Source: an uncultured Kiritimatiellota bacterium | Lineage (GTDB): Bacteria > Verrucomicrobiota > Kiritimatiellia > RFP12 > UBA1067 | Assembly: GCA_934635385.1 (NCBI GenBank) | Contig: CAKTZI010000003.1 | Span: forward strand, 62,001-126,000 | Direction: 5' to 3' | DNA: 64,000 nucleotides | Shown: in pieces, positions 41,564 to 54,335 of the stretch | How the letters are laid out: the number at the start of each line of letters is the position of its first letter | Numbering within the stretch: the first letter of the stretch is position 1 | Notes under the pieces: model-generated | What the model was told of the DNA's origin: nothing | Seen by the model: only the letters and a program-made list of their open reading frames with translations | Database searches by the model: none | Program-made: the position numbers and the translations under genes

Positions 41564-41569
41564 CTAGAC

Positions 41570-44827
<3,258 letters not shown>

Positions 44828-44886
44828 CGGCGAACGTACCTTGGCGTATTCTGACTTCTGCGGTGACGGCGTTCGGTCGATTGTGG

Positions 44887-44892
44887 TATAAT
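44887..44892 (+). promoter_or_regulatory. -10 TATAAT of the SGNH gene, seven bases from the ATG
   Basis: GTGACG (44863-44868), an 18 bp spacer, TATAAT, then GCGCTTC and the ATG at 44900. This predicts a leaderless transcript. Confidence 0.6.
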
Positions 44893-44899
44893 GCGCTTC

Positions 44900-46156
44900 A
44901 TGAACATTCAAGCGGTGGCACTTGTCGGTCTGATGTCGGTTATCGTCCCGGTGGCGACGGCGCGGGAGGCCTCGTTCGCGTCGTTCGACGCGCGGGCCAG
45001 GGCGGGCGAACGCCTCACGGTCGTCTTCTTCGGCGGCTCGCTCACGTGGAGCGCGAACGCCACCGAGCCGAACGTGACGGGCTTTCGCGGCCTCATGGCG
45101 AAAGGGCTGACGGAGCGCTATCCGGCGGCGCACTTCACGTTCGAGGACGCGGCGATCGGCGGCACGGGCTCGAACCTCGGCATGTTCCGGCTGGAGCGCG
45201 ATGTCCTCGCGAAGGACCCCGACCTCGTGTTCCTCGACTTCTCGTGCAACGACGGCGGCGAGAACACGTCTCTGCCGAACACCTGCTGCTACGAATTCCT
45301 GCTGCGCGAGATGATCGGACGCGGCATCTGCGTCCAGCAGATGTTCTTCACGTTCCGCGACTGGACGAAACCCGGCGCCGTGCCGTCGCGGGCGCATCCG
45401 CGCCGCGACGTCTACCGGCAGCTCGCCCGCGCCTACGGCACGCCCGTCGGCGACGTCTACGAGACGGATCTCTGGAAGCGGCTCAACGCGGGGTCTGTCC
45501 CCATCGAGACGGTCTGGCCGCTCGACGGCGGACACCCCGACGACGCGGGCTACCGCATGTTCGCGGACGCGGGGCTGGCCGGCTTTGACAAGGGCGTACG
45601 CGACGGCGCGGTCTGCCGTGTGCCGGAAAAGCCGGTGTTCGGCACGGTGCGGGACGTGCGGCGCGTGAACCCGGCCGAGGGTGCGCTGCCGCCGGGTTGG
45701 ACGCGCGCGCTGACCTATCGCACGTCGGCGTGGTACGACGGCCTCTCCTCGCGTTGGATGGGCGACGTCGCCGTGTTTTCGGGGACGGCGCGGTCGCCGC
45801 TGACGGTCACGGCGACGGGCAACTTCTTCGGCCTCTTCGGCGAGGGCGACAACGCGGCGGTGGCGTTCACGGTCTCGGCGGACGGCAAGCCGGTCTTTCA
45901 GGGCAAGGCTTCCACGGGTGTCGGGCGGCTCTTCGTCTGGCGCAGCGTGCGGCTTGACGACTGGGCGGACGGCGCGCGCCGCACCCACACCTTCACGGTT
46001 AATCCGATTCCGTCGGCGGACGGGAAGGGCGAGCTGCGCATCGGCTCGATCTGCACGGCGACGATTGTGCCTGTCGTGCCGGATGCGCGCCTGTCGTCAG
46101 CCGCCGCGTCGGGCGACGCGCTGGAGAAGCTCGACCATGCGCGCGGCGGGGAGTAA
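44900..46156 (+). CDS. Secreted SGNH/GDSL-family hydrolase
   Basis: A 418-residue protein with a signal peptide ending near VATA. All four SGNH blocks are visible: the nucleophile serine in FFGGSLTWS, glycine in AIGGTGSNLG, asparagine in LDFSCNDGG, and the Asp/His pair in DGGHPDDAGY. The C-terminal 170 residues form a beta-rich domain that may bind carbohydrate. SGNH enzymes of this kind are usually carbohydrate O-acetyl esterases, so deacetylation of polysaccharide is likely but inferred. I chose ATG 44900 rather than 44891, because the latter lies within the -10 hexamer. trmD follows 23 bp downstream. Confidence 0.85.
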   Translation: MNIQAVALVGLMSVIVPVATAREASFASFDARARAGERLTVVFFGGSLTWSANATEPNVTGFRGLMAKGLTERYPAAHFTFEDAAIGGTGSNLGMFRLERDVLAKDPDLVFLDFSCNDGGENTSLPNTCCYEFLLREMIGRGICVQQMFFTFRDWTKPGAVPSRAHPRRDVYRQLARAYGTPVGDVYETDLWKRLNAGSVPIETVWPLDGGHPDDAGYRMFADAGLAGFDKGVRDGAVCRVPEKPVFGTVRDVRRVNPAEGALPPGWTRALTYRTSAWYDGLSSRWMGDVAVFSGTARSPLTVTATGNFFGLFGEGDNAAVAFTVSADGKPVFQGKASTGVGRLFVWRSVRLDDWADGARRTHTFTVNPIPSADGKGELRIGSICTATIVPVVPDARLSSAAASGDALEKLDHARGGE

Positions 46157-46179
46157 ACGGAGAAAGACTTCCGCATTCC

Positions 46180-46941
46180 ATGTTTCGCATCGACATCATC
46201 AGCGTCCAGCCCCGCATGTTCGAGGGATTCCTGACGGAGTCCATTGTCGCGCGCGCCGTCCGCAAGGGCGCCTGCGCGGTCAACGTCGTCGACCTGCGCG
46301 ACTTCGGCGAGGGCCGCTGGAAGAAGGTGGATGACAAGCCCTATGGCGGCGGTCCCGGCATGCTGATGAAGTGCGGCCCGTGGTTCGCGGCCGTCGCGCA
46401 TTGCCTGGGGCCGGACGGCCCTGCGCTCGATGCCGCGAATCTGCGCGCGGCCGGCGTGCGCACGGTGATGACCGATCCGAAAGGGGCGGTCTTCTCCCAG
46501 CGGGACGCGGCGGCGTTTGCCGCGCAGGCGGTCGGTGCGCCCCCGGCGCTGCGCCAGCTCATCTTCCTCTGCGGACATTACGAGGGCTTTGACGCGCGCA
46601 TCGAGACGCTGGCGACGGATCGCCGTTCGCTCGGCGACTTCGTGCTGACGGGCGGCGAACTGGCGGCGGCGGCGATGGCGGACGCGATCGTGCGGCTTCT
46701 GCCCGGCGTCTTGGGCGGCGGCCCGGCGGCGACGGCGGCGGAGAGCTTCGGTTCGGACGGCCTTCTCGAATGCCCGCAGTACACCCATCCGCCGGAATTC
46801 CGGGGAATGAAGGTTCCCGATGTCCTGCTGTCGGGCGACCACCGCAGGATCGAGGCGTGGCGCAAGGCGGAAGCGCGGCGTCTGACGGCGCGTGACAGAC
46901 CCGACCTCTTGAGTGAACCGTCTGGCCCTGTGCGGCGTTAG
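46180..46941 (+). CDS. trmD: tRNA (guanine-N1)-methyltransferase
   Basis: TrmD makes m1G37 in tRNAs and prevents +1 frameshifting. The 253-residue protein carries the trefoil-knot SPOUT features: DDKPYGGGPGMLMK, VMTDPKGAVFSQ, LIFLCGHYEGFDARI, SLGDFVLTGGELAA, and LLECPQYTHPPEFRGMKVPD with LLSGDHRRIEAWR. It lies between an esterase and a TonB receptor rather than in the usual rpsP-rimM-trmD-rplS operon, so its setting is rearranged. The start ATG 46180 is clean, and the next gene begins 8 bp after the stop. Confidence 0.96.
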   Translation: MFRIDIISVQPRMFEGFLTESIVARAVRKGACAVNVVDLRDFGEGRWKKVDDKPYGGGPGMLMKCGPWFAAVAHCLGPDGPALDAANLRAAGVRTVMTDPKGAVFSQRDAAAFAAQAVGAPPALRQLIFLCGHYEGFDARIETLATDRRSLGDFVLTGGELAAAAMADAIVRLLPGVLGGGPAATAAESFGSDGLLECPQYTHPPEFRGMKVPDVLLSGDHRRIEAWRKAEARRLTARDRPDLLSEPSGPVRR

Positions 46942-46949
46942 ACGAGGTA

Positions 46950-49139
46950 ATGAAACCACTTCTCTTTTGCGCGTCGGCGCTGTCGGCTCTCGGCCTCACG
47001 GCCGCGGAAAACGTTGAAACGAACCAGGTTGCGGACCTCGGCACGGTCACGGTCGAGGCTAACGCGCTCTCGAAGTACCGTCCCGAGACGGTGACGGGCG
47101 GCACGTTCACGGGCGAGCCGCCCGAAACGCTTCCGTGTGTCGTCGACACGCTGACGGAGGACTTCATCCGCGAGCGCAACCCGACGGACATGAACGACCT
47201 GCTGCGGCAGGTGCCGGGCATCGAGACGGGCGGCACGTCGCTGCTCGTGCGCCAGCCGGGGCTCTTCTCCATTCGCGGCATGAGCGGCACGGAGCCGGCG
47301 TTCGACGGCGTGATTCCCGTCGGGCGCGGCGCGGGGCTGTTCATGGATCCGGCGATGATGGAGCGCGTCGAGATCGTGAAGGGGCCGATCGCCTCGCTGT
47401 CGGGCGGCGCGGGCGCACAGCAGAACAACAACGGCGCGGGCGGCTCGATCAACATGTACCTGAAGGGCGCGCACTTCCGCGACAGCGAGATCGCCTTCTC
47501 CGAGCAGACGTCCGTCGGGCGCAACGTCTGGCGCCAGCGCGGCATGATCGACGCGAACGAGATCGTCGTCGAGGACAAGTTCGCGGTTCGGCTTCCGGCC
47601 TCCTTCGACATCTACTCGCCCGCCTACATCTCCAGCGGCTCGCAGGAAGGGGCGCGGCCGCGCGAGCAGTACACGCTCGCGCCGTCCTTCGCTTTCAGGC
47701 CGACGGACGACGTGACCTTCGGGCTGAAGACGATGTTCGTCTCGTCCGACAGCCCGAGCTACATCGGCATTCCCGTCTGGCGGGGCAAGCCCGCCGGCGG
47801 CTATGGCTGGAACGAGTCGTCGTGCCGCCCGTCCGATCGGTCGAAGTACAGGGGGATGATGGTCAACCCCTACGTCGATTGGCAGGTCACGGATGACTGG
47901 CTTCTCAAGTTCGGCGGCGCGTTCATGTATTCGGACTGGGAGCAGAAGACGCGCGAGCCGTATGTGCCGTCGCTGCGGAGCCGGCGGAATCCGAACGGCG
48001 ACATGCCGAACCAGGCCGAGTACGACCGGGTCATGAACCACTTCTACGAGACGGGGGAGTGGCTGACGGGAAAGAAGTACATGACCTCGTCATTCTCCGA
48101 GTCGAGCGCCATCCAACGCAGCTTCAACGCCTACGCGCGCTCGGTCTACACGAAGAACGAGCTGCCGTTCGGCTTCCGCAACACGTTCCTCGTCCAGCCC
48201 GACTTTTCCTACCGCGACGGCGGCGCGTTCGGCGCGGCGGTCTCCCGCTACGGCGCGACGGTGCAGGACTCAATCGGCTGGGGCTGGGTCACGCTCCTTG
48301 CGGGGCTGCGCTACGACTACTTCGTCGAGAACGCCTCGGTCGTGACGACGACGGGGCGCAACGGGACAACGACGACCGTCTACGACGAGGCGCACGCCTT
48401 CGCGTTCTCGCCGCGTGGCGGCCTCACGATCCAGCCGCTCGACTGGCTCGTCCTCTTCGGCAACGTCTCGCAGACGCAGACGCCGCAGCTCGGCCTCGTC
48501 TCGGCGGACGGCACGCGTCCGACCGACCCGTGGGTGGCGACGCAGTGGGAGACGGGGCTTCGCGTGCGTCCGCTCGAAAAGCTCTGGCTCTCGGCATCGT
48601 ATTTCGACATCGACCAGAAGAACACGCCTGTCGCGGACACGGACGGCTACTACTACTTCACCGGGCACAACTCGTCACGCGGCGCCGAGCTCTCGCTTTC
48701 GGGTGACATCACCGAGAACTGGACGGTGATGGCGATGTACGCCTACACGCTTTACGTCAACCACGCGAAAAGCGGCAAGGCGGGCGAGTTCGAACGCTTC
48801 CCGCGCCACGCATTCACGCTCAACACGTCCTACCGGCTGCACAGCTTTGACGCGATCGAGGACATCGTCGTCGGGCTCGGCTACCGCTACCGTTCGATGA
48901 GCTATGCGACGATGCGCGGCGAATACGTCAACGAGAACCTGCGCTTCGATCCGAGCCACGTCTTCGACGTCAACATGTCCGTGCCGCTCTCGAAGTTCGG
49001 GTGGCGCGACGACTGGTTCCTGACGCTCGGCGTGCGCAACCTCTTCGACGAGCGGTACTTCGACACGGCGCGGCACTATTACGAGTGCTTCGCGGGCGAT
49101 CCGCGCACGTTCGAGATCGGCCTGCGCGGCAAGTTCTGA
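46950..49139 (+). CDS. TonB-dependent outer-membrane receptor
   Basis: A 729-residue receptor with a signal peptide (MKPLLFCASALSALGLTA). The plug domain includes DFIRERNPTDMNDLLRQVPG, FSIRGMSG and ERVEIVKGPIASLSGG, and a barrel of about 550 residues ends in GLRGKF with terminal phenylalanine. The TonB-box-like stretch LGTVTVEAN lies near residue 30. The siderophore-receptor-type repeats (PRGGLTIQPLDWLVLFGNVSQ, DQKNTPVADTDGYYYF, GAELSLSGDI) suggest a metal-chelate or glycan ligand; sequence does not decide which. It starts 8 bp after trmD and is followed by a strong promoter for the next operon. Confidence 0.9.
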   Translation: MKPLLFCASALSALGLTAAENVETNQVADLGTVTVEANALSKYRPETVTGGTFTGEPPETLPCVVDTLTEDFIRERNPTDMNDLLRQVPGIETGGTSLLVRQPGLFSIRGMSGTEPAFDGVIPVGRGAGLFMDPAMMERVEIVKGPIASLSGGAGAQQNNNGAGGSINMYLKGAHFRDSEIAFSEQTSVGRNVWRQRGMIDANEIVVEDKFAVRLPASFDIYSPAYISSGSQEGARPREQYTLAPSFAFRPTDDVTFGLKTMFVSSDSPSYIGIPVWRGKPAGGYGWNESSCRPSDRSKYRGMMVNPYVDWQVTDDWLLKFGGAFMYSDWEQKTREPYVPSLRSRRNPNGDMPNQAEYDRVMNHFYETGEWLTGKKYMTSSFSESSAIQRSFNAYARSVYTKNELPFGFRNTFLVQPDFSYRDGGAFGAAVSRYGATVQDSIGWGWVTLLAGLRYDYFVENASVVTTTGRNGTTTTVYDEAHAFAFSPRGGLTIQPLDWLVLFGNVSQTQTPQLGLVSADGTRPTDPWVATQWETGLRVRPLEKLWLSASYFDIDQKNTPVADTDGYYYFTGHNSSRGAELSLSGDITENWTVMAMYAYTLYVNHAKSGKAGEFERFPRHAFTLNTSYRLHSFDAIEDIVVGLGYRYRSMSYATMRGEYVNENLRFDPSHVFDVNMSVPLSKFGWRDDWFLTLGVRNLFDERYFDTARHYYECFAGDPRTFEIGLRGKF

Positions 49140-49185
49140 CAGGACTGCACGTGGACAAACGCCGATTCGACAACCCCAGTCCCCA

Positions 49186-49215
49186 TTGACAGGCGCGGCA
49201 TGATTGCGCTACAAT
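49186..49215 (+). promoter_or_regulatory. Promoter of the TSP3-Rhs operon
   Basis: A consensus TTGACA (49186-49191), an 18 bp spacer and TACAAT (49210-49215). A small palindrome (ACACGACATCGTGT) lies at the expected transcription start, and TGGAGGTG precedes the ATG at 49273. Confidence 0.7.
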
Positions 49216-49272
49216 ACACGACATCGTGTGTCGTCCATTTTCTCAATCATTTTTTCCTAGTGGAGGTGTCTC

Positions 49273-52200
49273 ATGCCCTTGAGCCGTTCGCGCGTCGGAC
49301 TCTGCCTGGCCCTGCTGTGCGGGGGCGCGGTCGCGCGCGCGGACGACGCGGTCGGCATCCTCCGCGTCGACGTCGCCTCGAACGGGACGGTCGCGGTCGC
49401 CGTGCCGTTCGAGCCGCTGGCGGCCGACGGACAGGTCTCCGGCTTCCTTTCGGGCGACTTCGCGGGCGACGGCGGCGAGGGCTCCGACAGGCTCTGGCAG
49501 GTCTCCTCGCGCGACGGCTCCGTCTCGCGGTCGGTCTTCGCGGGCGGCGCATGGGCGGACGCGGCGGACGGCACCCCGTCCGCCGCGCGCGTCTCGGCCG
49601 GCGACGCGCTCGTCTTCCGTCCCGGGCCGGACGAGCCGATGTCCCTCTACGTGTTCGGGCGCGTCCCGGCGGGCGACGTCCCGGCGGCGACGCTTTTCCC
49701 CGGCTGGAACCTCCTCTCCGTCGGCTACCCGGCGACCACCGGCGCGCTTCCGCCCTTCCCCGACGGGACGGACGGCCCGTTCGACGCGGCGGGCGGCCGG
49801 CTCGACGCCGACGGCGTCCCGTGGTGGTCGGCGTTCTGGGGCACGAACGCGGCGGACGTTGCCGTATCCTGGCCGCGCCCGCGTCCCACGGACGCCCCGG
49901 ACATCCTGTCGGCGGACGGCGCGCCGCGCATCGCCGCGCTTGCCGTCGACGCCGTGCGCGCCTCCGCCGCGCTGGACGTGGACACGGGCGGGCGCGTGAC
50001 GGATCTCCTGCGCCGGAGCCTGGACGACGGCGACGTCGCGTCCTCCCCGTGGACGCACCTCGCCCGCCTCCCCGGCGACAGTGGCGCGGCCGCCTGGGCG
50101 GACGCGCTCCCGGACGGCGGGACCCGCGCCGTCCTCTACCTCGCCGCCGACGCGGCGCGCGACACGGACGGCGACGGGCTTCCCGACGCCGTCGAGCGCT
50201 TCGTCCACGGCACGTCGCCGCTCCTCGCGGACACCGACGGCGACGGCATCCGCGACGGGCTGGAGGTCGCCTGGGGGCTCGACCCGCTCCGCGACGAGGG
50301 GATCGGGAGCGCGCGGTTCGTCGAGACGTTCGAGTCGCCCGGCGTGGTCGCGGGTCCCCTGCACGGGCAGCGCGGCTGGCGCGCGACGCGGCCGGAGGCG
50401 GCGGTCGTGCAGACGCGGACGGCCCACGCCGGGAAGGCGGCCCTGTCGCTCTCCGGCGACGCGGACGACGGCGGCGAACCCGTCTTCGTCGAGCGCGCCG
50501 TCACGAACGCGGGCCGCGTCGTCTGGATCGACGCCTGGCAGCTCGCGCAGGCGGCTCATCCCTCCGCCCTCGCCGCCCCCGCCGACTTCGCGGGCTGCTA
50601 CTGCTTCGCGGCGGACGGCTCGGTGCTGATGCTGGACGGCGGCGCGTGGCGGACGAACGCCGTGCGCGCCGTCCGGCTCGGGGCGTGGGTGCGCGTGACG
50701 TTCCGGCTCGACTACCCGAACCGGCTCTGGGACCTCTACGTCGACGGCGTCCTCGCGGGGCGGGACCTGCGCATGGGCGGCGGCCCGGCCGCGTTCCGGG
50801 GGATCGGCGCCGCCGGCGACGGCGAGACGGCGCTGGATGACGTCGCGATCTCGGAGCGGCGGCCGTTCGGCCTCTCGTCCGACGGGGACGGGCTGCCGGA
50901 CGAGTGGGAGATGCGGCACTTCGGCACGCTGGACCGCGACGGGACGGGCGACGCGGACGGGGACGGCCTCTCCGACCTCGACGAGTTCCGGCACCGGACG
51001 GACCCGCTCCTGAAGGACACGGACGGGGACGGGCTCCCCGACGCGGCGGAGGTTCGGTTCTACGGGACGGACCCCCGCAGCCCCGACACGGACGGCGACG
51101 GCGTTCCGGACGCCGACGAGATCCGCGCCGGCGCCGATCCGCTCGTCGCCGGCGACGGGGACGGGGATGCGTTCGAGGAGTCGTTCGAGGCCCCGGCGGT
51201 CGTCCCCGGCGCGCTTGCGGGCCAGAACGGCTGGACGGTCAGCGACCCGTCCGCCGCCGTCGTGCAGGGGAGCGCCGTCCGCACGGGCGCCGCCGCGCTG
51301 CGGATCGCGAACGAGTCGGAGGGCGGACGGGTCTTCCTTGAACGCGGCTTCCCGGACGTCGGCGAGACCGTCTGGGTGGACGTCTGGCAGGTCGCGAAAC
51401 CGGTCGGAGACGTCCCGGCGAGCCTCGGCGGCGACTATGCCGGCGCGTACCTGTTCGACCCGCAGGGGCGGACCGTCATGTGCGACGGCGGGACGTTCGT
51501 GACGAACGCCCGCGTCCGCGTCGCGCTGGACACCTGGCAGCGCGCGACAGTGCGCCTCGACTACGCCGCCCGGACGTGGAACCTCTACGTCGGCGGCGTC
51601 CTCGCGGGGCGGAATCTGCGCATGGGGCCGGACGCCGGCCCGTTTCGGGGGCTCGGCGCCGTGGGCGAGGGCGAGACCGTCCTCGACGACGTGCGGGTGA
51701 CGCGGAGCCGCCCCCAGGGGCTCTCGGCGGACGGTGACGCGCTGCCGGACGACTGGGAGCTGCGGCACTTCGGGAGCCTCGACCGCACCGGCCGGGGCGA
51801 CGCGGACGGCGACGGCGTCTCGGACCTTGACGAGTGGCGGGCGGGGACAGACCCCAACAGCCCCGACACGGACGGCGACGGGCTGCCTGACCGCTGGGAG
51901 ATCCGCTGCGGCACGGACCCGAACGACCCGTCCGACGCGCACGCCGACCCGGACGGCGACGGCATGGACAACCTGGAGGAGTTCCGGCAGGGGACAGACC
52001 CCCTCGCCTTCGAGCCGGACGTGCGCCGCCGCCGGGCGGGCCTCTGGGTCGGGCGGCTGCCGGACGGTTCCTACACGGGGGCGTTCGAGGGCTTCGTCTG
52101 GATTCCGGCGGCGGGGCTCTGCCGCTTCCATCCGACGCCCGCGTCCGCCGAGGTGTGGATCGACGGCGCGCGTGTCCCGGAGGCGGGCGCCGAGCTGGCG

Positions 52201-54330
52201 GCCGGCTGGCACGCCCTGCGGGTCGTCGCGTCCCCGGAGGACGTCGGCGCGATAGTCCTCGACTGGTCGGGCCCCGGCTTCGCGCGGCAGCCCGTCCCGG
52301 ACGGCTTCCTCTGCCACCTGCCCGTGGACGTGCCGCCGCACGTCGAGCTGTCGGCGGCGCGCCCGTGGTATGTCGCAGGCGGGACGGTTCGCCTGACGGC
52401 AACCGCGAAGGACGTCGCCGGACGCGTGGTCGAGACGGGCATCGGCCTTGAAGGCGGCGAGATCCTGGCCCAGTCCGCATCGGCGTCTGCGCACGCGACC
52501 GTGGCAAACGCCGCGACGGGCACGTATGCGTTCATCGCGTGGGCGGTCGACGACGGCGGGAACGCGTCCGCGACCTCGCGGCTGGAGGTGGCCGTGCTCG
52601 CGGCGGGCGGCGACCCGGACGGGGACGGGCTCCCGAACGCGGAGGAGTTCCTCGCGGGGACGGACCCCCTCTCGGCGGACACGGACGGAGACGGCATCCC
52701 CGACGCCGAGGAGCTGCGCATCGGAACGGCCCCGGCGCGCGCCGACGCGCAGGACGACCCTGACGGCGACGGCCTCGCGAACCTCGACGAGTGGCGCCTG
52801 GGGACAGCCCCCCTGAACCCCGACACGGACGGGGACGGCCGCACGGACGGCGAGGAGGCGCGCGGCTACTTCAGCGACCCCCTGACGGCGGACTTCGCGG
52901 CGTCCGTCACGACGAACGCGGTCATCCCCTGCCGCGACGCGGACGCGGCGCGCGGGCTCTGGCGCGTCGACGGCAGTTCCCTGACGCTGGTCGACCGGGC
53001 GGGGGCCGTCTCGTTCGCCGACGGCCTCCGGCTCGACGAGCCGGGCGTTCGGGAGATCCGGCTGGACGTGTCGTTCGCCGGACGGTACGACGCGGATCTC
53101 GTCTGCCGGGTCGACGGCCGGCGGGCCGGCGCCGTCACGCTCGGCTCGTCCGGGACGCCGCAGGTGCGCGCCGTCCGCTTCCCGACGCCCTGGCTCGCGC
53201 GGGGGGCGCACGCGCTGGAGCTCGAGCTGCAGAACTTCTCGAACGACCGGCGGTTCTCGCTCTCGGACGTCGCCGTCTGCACGCCGGAGGGGCCGGACGC
53301 GGACGGCAACGGCGTCCCCGACTGGCTGGACGCGCGCCGCCGCCGCTCGCGCTGCGACCGGGCGGGGCTCGTCCGCTCGCGCGTCTCGCCGTTCTGCCTG
53401 CGGGGGCGGGCGGCGTGCCCGGACCTCGTGGCCGTCAGCTCCGGGACGCCCGTCCGGGCGCTGCCCGGCTCCGGCTGGTGGACGGACGTGCCGCTCTCGG
53501 CGGACGCGGCGACGGACGTGACGGTCACGTACGAGGGCGGCTTCGCGACGGAGGCGGTGCGCGTCGCCTGGGAGCCGTTCGACGTGCTTTCCGGGTCGGA
53601 CGTCGTCCTGCGGCGCGGCGACGCGCTGCTCCTGTCGGCGCCGGCGGACACGTCCGTGACGCGGGACGGCGAGGCGGTGCCCCTGTCCGGCGACGGGCCG
53701 ACGCCAGTCCGCTTCGGCGCGGCGGGCGCGTTCGCCCTCGCGTGCCGGGCGGCGGACGGGCGCGAGAACGCCCTGACGGTGACGGTCGTGGACGCCGGGA
53801 GCGTCGACGGGTTCCCCGTCTGGCGGGGCAAGACGAACGCCCTGGACGTGAAGGGGAGCGGGTTCGGGGCGATGTCGGTCGCGGCCGACGCGGGCGCGTC
53901 CGTCGCGGCGGTCGAGACCCGCGCGGACGGGGCGACCGTCAGCCTCGCCGTCCGGGCGGAGGGCCGCCCCGCGTGCGTCGCGTTCGGGATCCCCAACGCG
54001 GACGCGTCCGTCGCCGGCTCCGTGGAGCTGTCCCCGTTCTCGGCCTGCTACACGCTGGAGCGGAAATACTATGCCGTCGGGCGGCTCGCGGACGGCACGC
54101 GCATCGTCGAGAACCGGCTCTCCGCGTTCGACGTGCCGCCGTCCCTGGCCCTGCGCATGACCTCCGGCTCCGGCATCTGCTTCGGGGACGGCGCCGGTCG
54201 GCTGGAGATCTCGGCGGACGACTTCGACGAGATCGGCGACTTCTCCTACAGGTTCTACGTGCCGAAGGGGGTGCGGCATCCGTGCCAGTTCCTCCGGCTG
54301 ACGAGAGGCGGAAAGGCGGTGGCCCAGTGA
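49273..54330 (+). CDS. Large secreted TSP3 (calcium-binding repeat) protein
   Basis: A 1685-residue secreted protein with a signal peptide and TGGAGGTG before the ATG. It is studded with thrombospondin type 3 calcium repeats (DTDGDGLPDAVE, DTDGDGIRDGLE, DADGDGLSDLDEF and at least eight more). Two tandem copies of a jellyroll-like domain sit between TSP3 blocks at about 355-530 and 635-810. A PA14-like stretch (about 915-1010) and Ig-like parts follow. The C-terminal 400 residues are unassigned. Such proteins are usually rigid extracellular stalks. The Rhs gene starts 5 bp after its stop, so the two are surely co-expressed, and it may present or anchor the Rhs protein. Confidence 0.8.
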   Translation: MPLSRSRVGLCLALLCGGAVARADDAVGILRVDVASNGTVAVAVPFEPLAADGQVSGFLSGDFAGDGGEGSDRLWQVSSRDGSVSRSVFAGGAWADAADGTPSAARVSAGDALVFRPGPDEPMSLYVFGRVPAGDVPAATLFPGWNLLSVGYPATTGALPPFPDGTDGPFDAAGGRLDADGVPWWSAFWGTNAADVAVSWPRPRPTDAPDILSADGAPRIAALAVDAVRASAALDVDTGGRVTDLLRRSLDDGDVASSPWTHLARLPGDSGAAAWADALPDGGTRAVLYLAADAARDTDGDGLPDAVERFVHGTSPLLADTDGDGIRDGLEVAWGLDPLRDEGIGSARFVETFESPGVVAGPLHGQRGWRATRPEAAVVQTRTAHAGKAALSLSGDADDGGEPVFVERAVTNAGRVVWIDAWQLAQAAHPSALAAPADFAGCYCFAADGSVLMLDGGAWRTNAVRAVRLGAWVRVTFRLDYPNRLWDLYVDGVLAGRDLRMGGGPAAFRGIGAAGDGETALDDVAISERRPFGLSSDGDGLPDEWEMRHFGTLDRDGTGDADGDGLSDLDEFRHRTDPLLKDTDGDGLPDAAEVRFYGTDPRSPDTDGDGVPDADEIRAGADPLVAGDGDGDAFEESFEAPAVVPGALAGQNGWTVSDPSAAVVQGSAVRTGAAALRIANESEGGRVFLERGFPDVGETVWVDVWQVAKPVGDVPASLGGDYAGAYLFDPQGRTVMCDGGTFVTNARVRVALDTWQRATVRLDYAARTWNLYVGGVLAGRNLRMGPDAGPFRGLGAVGEGETVLDDVRVTRSRPQGLSADGDALPDDWELRHFGSLDRTGRGDADGDGVSDLDEWRAGTDPNSPDTDGDGLPDRWEIRCGTDPNDPSDAHADPDGDGMDNLEEFRQGTDPLAFEPDVRRRRAGLWVGRLPDGSYTGAFEGFVWIPAAGLCRFHPTPASAEVWIDGARVPEAGAELAAGWHALRVVASPEDVGAIVLDWSGPGFARQPVPDGFLCHLPVDVPPHVELSAARPWYVAGGTVRLTATAKDVAGRVVETGIGLEGGEILAQSASASAHATVANAATGTYAFIAWAVDDGGNASATSRLEVAVLAAGGDPDGDGLPNAEEFLAGTDPLSADTDGDGIPDAEELRIGTAPARADAQDDPDGDGLANLDEWRLGTAPLNPDTDGDGRTDGEEARGYFSDPLTADFAASVTTNAVIPCRDADAARGLWRVDGSSLTLVDRAGAVSFADGLRLDEPGVREIRLDVSFAGRYDADLVCRVDGRRAGAVTLGSSGTPQVRAVRFPTPWLARGAHALELELQNFSNDRRFSLSDVAVCTPEGPDADGNGVPDWLDARRRRSRCDRAGLVRSRVSPFCLRGRAACPDLVAVSSGTPVRALPGSGWWTDVPLSADAATDVTVTYEGGFATEAVRVAWEPFDVLSGSDVVLRRGDALLLSAPADTSVTRDGEAVPLSGDGPTPVRFGAAGAFALACRAADGRENALTVTVVDAGSVDGFPVWRGKTNALDVKGSGFGAMSVAADAGASVAAVETRADGATVSLAVRAEGRPACVAFGIPNADASVAGSVELSPFSACYTLERKYYAVGRLADGTRIVENRLSAFDVPPSLALRMTSGSGICFGDGAGRLEISADDFDEIGDFSYRFYVPKGVRHPCQFLRLTRGGKAVAQ

Positions 54331-54335
54331 CAGTG

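Noticed and set aside
44863..45588. Alternative plus-strand gene in another frame over the SGNH gene
   Set aside because: Arginine-rich shadow frame; the SGNH frame has a signal peptide and all four catalytic blocks.
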